Assembly: GCA_028714935.1 (NCBI GenBank)
Contig: JAQTLJ010000077.1
Span: 1-6,089, forward strand
Reading direction: 5' to 3'
Source: Candidatus Margulisiibacteriota bacterium
GTDB taxonomy: Bacteria; Margulisbacteria; WOR-1; O2-12-FULL-45-9
Length of the DNA: 6,089 bases
Made by a program: the position numbers and the translations under genes. Positions 1 to 4,236 of the stretch are shown piece by piece. The notes under the pieces are model-generated. The model was not told the origin of the DNA. It made no database searches and saw only the letters and a program-made list of their open reading frames with translations. Within the stretch, counting starts at the first letter, position 1; the number at the start of each line of letters is the position of its first letter.

Positions 1-39
1 CAGAATTATCATATAAGCAATCAACAATCTTTTTAGCAC
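1..39 (-). CDS. 5' end of an exported or membrane protein (partial, 13 codons)
   Basis: Only the start of this gene is inside the window. It begins with GTG at 39-37 and reads MLKRLLIAYMIIL before running off the edge. A basic N-terminus followed by a hydrophobic run is what a signal peptide or first membrane helix looks like. The start is set by a strong Shine-Dalgarno AAAGGAG (plus-strand 45-51) five bases upstream. An ATG one base earlier in another frame meets TAA after two codons, so it is not the start. The gene follows the Spy-like gene on the same strand with a 33-bp gap and has its own candidate promoter. The function cannot be told. Confidence 0.6.
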   Translation of the reverse strand, partial: MLKRLLIAYMIIL

Positions 40-61
40 ATTGACTCCTTTCGATCAGTGA

Positions 62-70
62 ATTATACCA
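62..70 (-). promoter_or_regulatory. Candidate extended -10 promoter for the gene at the left edge
   Basis: The minus strand reads TGGTATAAT here: a perfect TATAAT hexamer preceded by the TGn extension. It lies just after the stop codon of the Spy-like gene. Transcription would start near position 55, giving a leader of about 16 bases that still contains the AAAGGAG ribosome binding site of the next gene. The bases at the -35 distance are GC-rich and do not match a consensus, which extended -10 promoters tolerate. The site would let the edge gene be expressed independently of the stress module. Confidence 0.4.
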
Positions 71-72
71 TA

Positions 73-660
73 CTATTCACTTCTGGGGCCGGGAGGGCCT
101 TCGGGACCGCCCGGACCAAGAGGGCCCTCCGGACCACCGGGACCGCTAGGCCCCAAAGGACCTTCCGGACCACCTGGGCCTTTGTCTTTCTGCTCTTTGT
201 GCTTCATTTTTTCCAACATTTTCTTTTCCCGTTCTTTTCTTTCCGCCATCAATTTCTCAAACTTCTGTTTCTGTTCGGGCGTGAGATCTTGCCGCAACTG
301 AATGATCTGCTCCATCCGTTTAAACTGGATCTGGGTATTATTCAAGCTTATCTGCTGCAGACAATCGTGAATCAGCTTGCTGTCCGGCGATTCCTTAAGC
401 AGCTCCTGTTCGATCTTATCAAAAATTTCCTTGTTTTTAGAATGCATTTGTTGCGCTTCTTCTTCGATCCGCTTTGCTCCGGCTAAGAATTTGTCTTTTT
501 GCTGCTGCGTTAGGCCGATCTCTTTGGCCATTTTTTCGATCATCCTCTCCGCCATCGGCTCTCTCTTTCCCGAAGGCCTAAAAATAGGCGCCGCCAAAGA
601 ACTCCCCGCCATGACAACGGCCATCAATAAAACCACTAACAGTTTTTTACTTATCATCAT
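73..660 (-). CDS. Secreted Spy/CpxP-like protein with a C-terminal collagen-like tail
   Basis: This 195-residue protein begins with a clear Sec signal peptide: KK at 5-6, a hydrophobic core at 7-18, and likely cleavage after the SLA or SLAA near residues 21-24. The mature part is almost wholly charged and helical and carries two LTxxQ motifs, LTQQQ (50-54) and LTPEQ (126-130), the signature of the Spy/CpxP/ZraP family of periplasmic chaperones and metal or stress sensors. A Lys/Glu-rich, coiled-coil-like stretch (131-160) leads into eleven uninterrupted Gly-Pro-X triplets (161-193) ending in RSE. The HHxxH metal site of CnrX is not visible; there is one Cys (100) near His98. The ATG at 660 was chosen because AGGAGGG (671-677) sits 10 bases upstream. 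A more distal ATG at 744 would overlap the preceding gene and bury the signal peptide. The gene follows the sigma/anti-sigma pair and has its own ECF-type promoter. The family call is good; the ligand and the role of the tail are unknown. Confidence 0.82.
   Translation of the reverse strand: MMISKKLLVVLLMAVVMAGSSLAAPIFRPSGKREPMAERMIEKMAKEIGLTQQQKDKFLAGAKRIEEEAQQMHSKNKEIFDKIEQELLKESPDSKLIHDCLQQISLNNTQIQFKRMEQIIQLRQDLTPEQKQKFEKLMAERKEREKKMLEKMKHKEQKDKGPGGPEGPLGPSGPGGPEGPLGPGGPEGPPGPRSE
82..180 (-). repeat. Gly-Pro-X (collagen-like) repeat tract, 11 triplets
   Basis: These 99 bases encode eleven consecutive GPX triplets in frame at the end of the Spy-like gene. The third positions are G, E, L, S, G, E, L, G, E, P, R. 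At the DNA level there are three imperfect copies of a roughly 24-base GC-rich unit (plus-strand 95-118, 122-145 and 158-180), offset by 27 and 36 bases (9 and 12 codons). This suggests growth by in-frame duplication. The tract is much richer in GC than the rest of the gene. Confidence 0.85.
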
Positions 661-695
661 TATTCCCGATCCCTCCTTTTTTTGCTTCACAGATA

Positions 696-725
696 TTAGA
701 CAACGCTCGGCGTTAATTAGTTTCA
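696..725 (-). promoter_or_regulatory. ECF-type promoter upstream of the Spy-like gene
   Basis: On the minus strand TGAAAC (720-725) is followed after 18 bases by GTCTAA (696-701), within TTGTCTAA (696-703). The AAC-type -35 and GTCTAA-like -10 match the known form of sigma-E/ECF promoters (GGAACTT, about 16 bases, GTCTGA). Transcription would begin near 689-690, leaving about 30 bases before the ATG at 660, including the AGGAGGG site. The same arrangement with identical spacing occurs before the EF-hand gene. The -35 overlaps the end of the anti-sigma gene's flank (its stop is at 728-730), so the Spy-like gene can be induced separately from sigma. Confidence 0.65.
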
Positions 726-727
726 TT

Positions 728-1006
728 TTAATTGGAAAAAACATAATTCATGATCGGATCGCCATTGGCAGTTTCTTGCTGAAGCACATAATCGGCCATG
801 GCTTCTCCATTGCTGGACAGGTATGGGCGGATGCTAAAATAGAGCACAAAACCGATCAACATCACTGCCAGCATGCCTTCGATGACCAACTTCCTTCGGC
901 GTGACTGCCCGGCTATCCTGGCTTCGATCCGCGAATACAGCCGGCCGCCATCAAGCTCCGCCTTTACGCCCTTAAGCCGGCTGAGATAGGCCTCATATTC
1001 CCCCAT
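728..1006 (-). CDS. Probable anti-sigma factor, small single-pass membrane protein (CnrY-like layout)
   Basis: This 92-residue protein has a charged N-terminal region (1-39), a single hydrophobic helix (about 40-59) preceded by RRRK (36-39), and a short outer tail (60-92). The positive-inside rule puts the N-terminus in the cytoplasm, where it could bind sigma, and the C-terminus in the periplasm. It has no HxxxCxxC zinc motif, so it is not a ZAS-type anti-sigma. The size and layout resemble CnrY/NccY, the short anti-sigma factors of metal-responsive ECF systems; this is analogy, not demonstrated homology. Its ATG lies 14 bases inside the end of the sigma gene, in a different frame, and GAGGG is just upstream, so translation is probably coupled. 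The assignment rests mainly on overlap with the sigma gene and on topology. Confidence 0.65.
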   Translation of the reverse strand: MGEYEAYLSRLKGVKAELDGGRLYSRIEARIAGQSRRRKLVIEGMLAVMLIGFVLYFSIRPYLSSNGEAMADYVLQQETANGDPIMNYVFSN

Positions 1007-1484
1007 TTTCCCTCACTTCCTTTTTAATTATTTCCCGGGCGCGGTGCAAATTCGATTTGACCGTGCCGACCGGCATTTTCATCAGCTGCGCGACCTTGCC
1101 CAACTTCATTTCTTCAACTTCAGCCAGCAGTAAGATCATTCTTTGCCGCGCGCTCAATTTTGCCAGCGGTTTTAATTCACCAACGTCAGTCGCCGCCTCA
1201 ACAGCTTCGGGCTCGATTATCCTGAAGGCGCCAAGCATGTCGGTCAGCCACCGGTAACGCTTCTGCTTTTTAATATAATTAATCGACACATTGACCGCGA
1301 TACTGAAAACCCAGGTGCCGACCTTGGCCTCTCCCCGAAAACGCGGCAGGGCCCGATGAACGTTCAGGAACACTTCCTGGAACAGGTCTTCCCGGTCCTC
1401 GCGGGAAAAAACATACCTGGAAACCAGCTTCCAGACCATGTCCTTGCAGGCCTCATAAACTTCGTTAAACTCGTATTGCTTCAC
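993..1484 (-). CDS. ECF-family RNA polymerase sigma factor (sigma-70 family, RpoE-like)
   Basis: This is a 163-residue ECF sigma factor of normal length. Region 2 spans about residues 12-73: DREDLFQEVF (30-39) is the region 2.2 core-binding signature, and FRGEAKVGTWVFSIAVN (49-65), running on to about residue 73, is region 2.3/2.4, which melts and reads the -10. Region 4 (about 109-157) holds the -35-binding helix-turn-helix, with LSARQR at its start and MPVGTVKSNLHRAR (137-150) as the recognition helix. The start is GTG at 1484; the codon just before it is an in-frame TAG, so it cannot start further upstream. A purine-rich AGAGGAG lies 14 bases upstream, rather far. The next gene overlaps its 3' end and probably encodes its anti-sigma factor. 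Likely targets are the two TGRAAC-N18-GTCTAA promoters in this window. Confidence 0.92.
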   Translation of the reverse strand: MKQYEFNEVYEACKDMVWKLVSRYVFSREDREDLFQEVFLNVHRALPRFRGEAKVGTWVFSIAVNVSINYIKKQKRYRWLTDMLGAFRIIEPEAVEAATDVGELKPLAKLSARQRMILLLAEVEEMKLGKVAQLMKMPVGTVKSNLHRAREIIKKEVRENGGI

Positions 1485-1517
1485 CTAACTCTGTGTTTCT
1501 CCTCTAATGAAACTACT

Positions 1518-1547
1518 ATTATAATGCCCCAACCGACCAAATAACAA
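1518..1547 (-). promoter_or_regulatory. Housekeeping-type promoter of the sigma/anti-sigma genes
   Basis: The minus strand has a perfect -10 TATAAT (1518-1523) and a -35 TTGTTA (1542-1547, four of six consensus bases) 18 bases apart. The predicted start near 1511 gives a leader of about 27 bases containing AGAGGAG (1499-1505). There is no GTCTAA-type element here, so the sigma gene seems to be transcribed by the vegetative sigma factor rather than by itself. It could still be reached by read-through from the EF-hand gene, because no terminator is visible in 1485-1552. Confidence 0.55.
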
Positions 1548-1552
1548 TCCCT

Positions 1553-2044
1553 CTATACGCCGGCAATTGTCTCCGTGCTTGCATCAGCAATATTTTCGGC
1601 GGACGTTGCTTGCATCTCAGATTGCATCGCCCCTTTCTGCTTTTCAATATAGTCCGTAAATTCAGCCTGCGATACTTTGCCGTCGCCATCCGTGTCAATT
1701 TCCGAAAAAATATCGCTCGCGTCGGCCGACATCAGCAGGTCCAGCAGGTTCAACCCGTAAGGCATCGGGGGCGGCGGCGTTTGCTTGCGCTCATCAATGA
1801 ATGCGGTGAATTCTTCTTTGGAAATAGTCCCGTCCCCGCTTTTATCGATCTTGGAAAACAGGTCGTCTGCATCGATCTCGGGCCCAACACCCTCTTTGCC
1901 GGACATTTTTTTCGCCAGTATTTTAGAGAAGGCGTCCTGAAATTCCCCTTTGCTTATCTGCCCATCGGCATTGGCATCCACTTCGTTAAATATATTATTG
2001 ACCCAATTTTTCGAAAACTCACTGCCGCTGATCCCGGTAACCAT
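1553..2044 (-). CDS. Cytoplasmic protein with three EF-hand calcium-binding loops
   Basis: This 163-residue protein has three canonical 12-residue EF-hand loops: DANADGQISKGE (23-34), DKSGDGTISKEE (67-78) and DTDGDGKVSQAE (117-128). Each has Asp at position 1, Asp/Asn/Ser at 3, Asp at 5, Gly at 6, Ile/Val at 8 and Glu at 12, so all three should bind Ca2+. Each loop is followed by Phe and preceded by a helix. A proline-rich linker (TPPPPMP, 89-95) separates the second and third hands, and the C-terminal 30 residues are low-complexity and Ala/Ser/Thr-rich. No signal peptide or membrane segment is seen. The ATG at 2044 was chosen because AAGGGGG (2053-2059) is 8 bases upstream; a TTG at 2083 and an ATG at 2062 lack such a site. 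An ECF-type promoter lies upstream and the sigma gene follows after 68 bp, linking it to the sigma regulon. Whether it is a Ca2+ sensor or a buffer is unknown. Confidence 0.85.
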   Translation of the reverse strand: MVTGISGSEFSKNWVNNIFNEVDANADGQISKGEFQDAFSKILAKKMSGKEGVGPEIDADDLFSKIDKSGDGTISKEEFTAFIDERKQTPPPPMPYGLNLLDLLMSADASDIFSEIDTDGDGKVSQAEFTDYIEKQKGAMQSEMQATSAENIADASTETIAGV

Positions 2045-2132
2045 GTTTAATTCCCCCTTCATTTTTAATACACAGCGTTCCAAAAAACCCGTGACAAAAT
2101 ATGTTTGTTAACTTTTCACCTCCTCATACTCC

Positions 2133-2162
2133 TTAGACAAGCTGATAACAAAAAAGGTTCCA
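2133..2162 (-). promoter_or_regulatory. ECF-type promoter upstream of the EF-hand gene
   Basis: On the minus strand TGGAAC (2157-2162) is followed after exactly 18 bases by GTCTAA (2133-2138), within TTGTCTAA (2133-2140). The -35 GGAAC and -10 GTCTAA fit the sigma-E class consensus well. The same eight-base -10 and the same spacing occur before the Spy-like gene (696-725), where the -35 is TGAAAC. The transcript would begin near 2126-2127 and run about 80 bases before the EF-hand ATG. Confidence 0.68.
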
Positions 2163-2190
2163 CCGGATAATATTTTCCTCCCATTCCCCT

Positions 2191-2207
2191 TATAATAATG
2201 TTATAAT
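2191..2207 (+). promoter_or_regulatory. Tandem -10 hexamers of the helicase-bipA operon; possible leaderless start
   Basis: Two perfect TATAAT hexamers lie at 2191-2196 and 2202-2207. From the second, a normal 6-base discriminator puts transcription start at 2214, the A of the helicase ATG, which would make a leaderless mRNA. No Shine-Dalgarno sequence precedes the ATG, consistent with this. No good -35 is visible at 16-18 bases from either hexamer. Confidence 0.5.
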
Positions 2208-2213
2208 ATCCGC

Positions 2214-3326
2214 ATGAATCAACCCAATCCGTCTTTTTATAATCTCGGCATCGCCCCGAGGATCCTGGAGCTGCTTGACCGAATGAAGTTCAAGACCCCG
2301 ACCCCGATCCAGCACAAAGCGATCCCGATCGCTATTGAGGGAAAAGATATCATCGGCGTGGCCCAGACCGGGACCGGAAAAACCCTGGCCTTCGGCATCC
2401 CGATGATCCAAAGGTTAGCCCAGTCACCGGCGCGCGGCTTGGTGCTCGTCCCGACCAGGGAGCTCGCCCTGCAGGTTGATGAAACTATACAGAAGATCGG
2501 GAATTCATTCGGCATGAAGACCGCAGTCCTGATCGGCGGCGCTTCCATGTACAACCAGGTGCAGGCGCTGCGGCGCAATCCCCGCGTCGTTATCGCCACG
2601 CCGGGACGGCTGATCGACCACCTGGGCCAGAGCACTTTGCGGCTGGATGATGTGGCCATTCTGGTGCTTGATGAAGCCGACCGGATGCTCGACATGGGCT
2701 TTGCGCCGCAGATCGAGAAGATACTGAAATACCTGCCGCGGGAAAGGCAGACGATGCTATTTTCGGCAACGATCCCGGAAAGGATCGTCAAGATCGCCGC
2801 CGCGCACATGAAATTGCCGGTCAGCGTTGAGATCGCCCGGTCCGGGACCGCCGCCGAGCGGATCATCCAGGAACTCTTCATAATTAAAAAAGAGGAAAAA
2901 CCGCGGCTGCTCGGCATGCTGCTGGAAAAATACCGGGGGACCGTCCTGCTTTTTTCCCGGACAAAGCGCGGCGCCTCCCGCATCACCAGAGGGTTGCGGT
3001 CAATGGGCTACAACGCGGCGGAGATCCACTCCGACCGCTCTCTGCCGCAGCGGCGGGAAGCGCTGGAAGGTTTTAAAACAGGAAAGTACCGGATCCTGGT
3101 GGCGACCGATATCGCCGCCCGGGGCATTGACGTCAAAGGGATCGAGCTGGTGATAAATTATGACCTGCCCGACGATACGGAAAATTATGTGCACCGGATC
3201 GGCCGGACCGGCCGGGCGGGACAGGAAGGCCACGCCATTTCTTTTGCCACTCCGGAACAGCGCGGCGATGTTCGTAATATTGAAAAACTGATGCGCCGCA
3301 CCCTCACGATGGGCCGACACCCTTAA
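2214..3326 (+). CDS. DEAD-box ATP-dependent RNA helicase (RhlE-like, core only)
   Basis: This 370-residue helicase contains both RecA-like domains and little else. Visible motifs are the Q motif (F8 and PTPIQ, with Gln33), motif I AQTGTGKT (50-57), Ia PTRELA (80-85), GG (108-109), Ib TPGR (129-132), II DEAD (153-156), III SAT (184-186), IV LLFSRT (245-250), V ATDIAARGID (297-306) and VI HRIGRTGRAG (327-336). All ATP-binding and hydrolysis residues are present, so it should unwind short RNA duplexes or remodel RNPs in the cytoplasm. The spacing and the LVATDIAARGID form favour the RhlE branch. The C-terminal basic or RNA-binding extension common in RhlE, CshA and DeaD is absent: the protein ends about 35 residues after motif VI. 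The ATG at 2214 has no Shine-Dalgarno and may be leaderless. bipA follows 7 bp downstream, pointing to a shared role in ribosome assembly or cold adaptation. Confidence 0.93.
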   Translation: MNQPNPSFYNLGIAPRILELLDRMKFKTPTPIQHKAIPIAIEGKDIIGVAQTGTGKTLAFGIPMIQRLAQSPARGLVLVPTRELALQVDETIQKIGNSFGMKTAVLIGGASMYNQVQALRRNPRVVIATPGRLIDHLGQSTLRLDDVAILVLDEADRMLDMGFAPQIEKILKYLPRERQTMLFSATIPERIVKIAAAHMKLPVSVEIARSGTAAERIIQELFIIKKEEKPRLLGMLLEKYRGTVLLFSRTKRGASRITRGLRSMGYNAAEIHSDRSLPQRREALEGFKTGKYRILVATDIAARGIDVKGIELVINYDLPDDTENYVHRIGRTGRAGQEGHAISFATPEQRGDVRNIEKLMRRTLTMGRHP

Positions 3327-3333
3327 AACGCCG

Positions 3334-4089
3334 ATGTCTAAGATCATCAATCTCGCGATCATTGCGCACGTTGACCATGGTAAGACGACCCTGACCGACC
3401 ACCTGCTCCGCCAGGGCGGCGCGTTCGGGGAGCGGGATGAGATACCTGAACTGGTCATGGACTCTAATGACCTGGAACGCGAGCGCGGGATCACGATCTT
3501 CTCCAAGAACTGCTCGATCCATTATCATGACTACAAGATCAACATCGTCGATACGCCCGGCCACGCCGACTTCGGCTCCGAAGTCGAGCGCGTCCTGAAG
3601 ATGGTCGACAGCGTCCTGCTCCTGGTCGACGCCAAAGAAGGGCCGATGCCGCAGACCAAATTCGTCCTTAGTAAGTCCCTCAAGCTCGGCCTCCGGCCGA
3701 TCGTGGTCATCAATAAGATCGACAAGGTCGATAAAGAAGGTAAACGCGCCCACAAAGTGATCGATCTGATCTTCGATCTCTTTGTCAAACTTGACGCCAC
3801 CGATGAGCAGCTCGATTTCCCGGTTGTCTACTGTATTTCCCGGGAAGGGATCGCTAAACATAATATGGATGACCGGAGCAGCGGCCTCGAACCGCTCTTC
3901 CAGACAATACTTAAGCATGTCCCGCCCTATCCCGATCGGAGCGCCGGTCCGCTGCAGCTGCAGGTCGCCAATCTCAGTTATAACGATTATGTCGGGCGGA
4001 TCGCGATCGGCCGGGTGACCAGCGGACAGTTGAGCAAGAACCTGAACATTGTGGTCTGCAAACGCGACGGCTCGGTCCAGCCGGGATAG
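3334..4089 (+). CDS. bipA: BipA N-terminal part: GTPase domain and start of domain II (251 aa)
   Basis: This is the reading frame before the TAG. It contains G1 AHVDHGKT (11-18), switch I RERGIT (49-54, with the essential Thr54), G3 DTPGH (73-77, with catalytic His77) and G4 NKID (127-130). The G5 position reads CISREG (167-172) where most BipA proteins have ASA-x-x-G, a mild departure. Residues from about 205 begin the beta-barrel domain II (LQLQVANLSYNDYVGRIAIG). A protein ending at the TAG would keep the GTPase but lose most of domain II and all ribosome-contacting domains, so it is unlikely to work as BipA. Confidence 0.75.
   Translation: MSKIINLAIIAHVDHGKTTLTDHLLRQGGAFGERDEIPELVMDSNDLERERGITIFSKNCSIHYHDYKINIVDTPGHADFGSEVERVLKMVDSVLLLVDAKEGPMPQTKFVLSKSLKLGLRPIVVINKIDKVDKEGKRAHKVIDLIFDLFVKLDATDEQLDFPVVYCISREGIAKHNMDDRSSGLEPLFQTILKHVPPYPDRSAGPLQLQVANLSYNDYVGRIAIGRVTSGQLSKNLNIVVCKRDGSVQPG
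4087..4089 (+). other. In-frame TAG at bipA codon 252
   Basis: The codon sits in domain II where the family usually has Lys or Arg. The following base is A. TAG also ends the Spy-like gene, the EF-hand gene and bipA itself (5161-5163) at the expected protein ends, so reassignment of TAG in this genome is not supported. A single T to A change would give Lys (AAG). Confidence 0.85.
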
Positions 4090-4236
4090 ATCATTAAGCT
4101 GTCGATCTTTGAAGGGCTGGAACAGCTGGAATCGGAATCAGCGGAGTGCGGAGATATTGTCGCGGTCGCCGGCATCCCGGACATCACCATCGGCGAAACG
4201 ATCTGCTCCGCAGAAAATCCCCTGCCGCTGCCGCTC

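Larger units (their letters stand above)
2045..2213. promoter_or_regulatory. Divergent control region between the EF-hand gene and the helicase
   Basis: This 169-bp gene-free stretch drives transcription both ways. Toward the EF-hand gene it holds the ECF-type promoter (2133-2162) and a leader of about 80 bases containing the EF-hand ribosome binding site (2053-2059). That leader also has a strong Shine-Dalgarno-like AGGAGGTGA (2116-2124) that is not followed by a usable start codon. Toward the helicase it holds two TATAAT hexamers (2191-2196 and 2202-2207). A second, weaker minus-strand possibility, TTATAA-N17-TATTAT (2167-2195), overlaps them. No terminator or riboswitch fold was recognised. 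Confidence 0.6.

Noticed and set aside
58..486. Plus-strand open frame with Arg/Thr repeats over the collagen-like region
   Set aside because: It is the antisense image of the GPX repeat and helical part of the Spy-like gene. It has no ribosome binding site or family character.
702..714. Small inverted repeat AACGC-TCG-GCGTT as a terminator or operator
   Set aside because: The stem is only five pairs, no T-run follows in either direction, and it falls in the spacer of the ECF-type promoter, where chance is a sufficient explanation.
661..744. Longer start (ATG at 744) for the Spy-like protein
   Set aside because: It would overlap the end of the anti-sigma gene, place 28 non-hydrophobic residues before the signal peptide, and ignore the strong AGGAGGG site that serves the ATG at 660.
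2155..2166. GGTTCCACC segment as a tRNA T-arm or terminator stem
   Set aside because: There is no matching acceptor or anticodon arm nearby and the possible stem is only three pairs. The segment is better explained as the -35 of the ECF-type promoter.
3335..3340. GTCTAA on the plus strand at the start of bipA as a third ECF -10
   Set aside because: It lies inside the first codons of bipA and has no AAC-type -35 at the 18-base distance found in the two real candidates.
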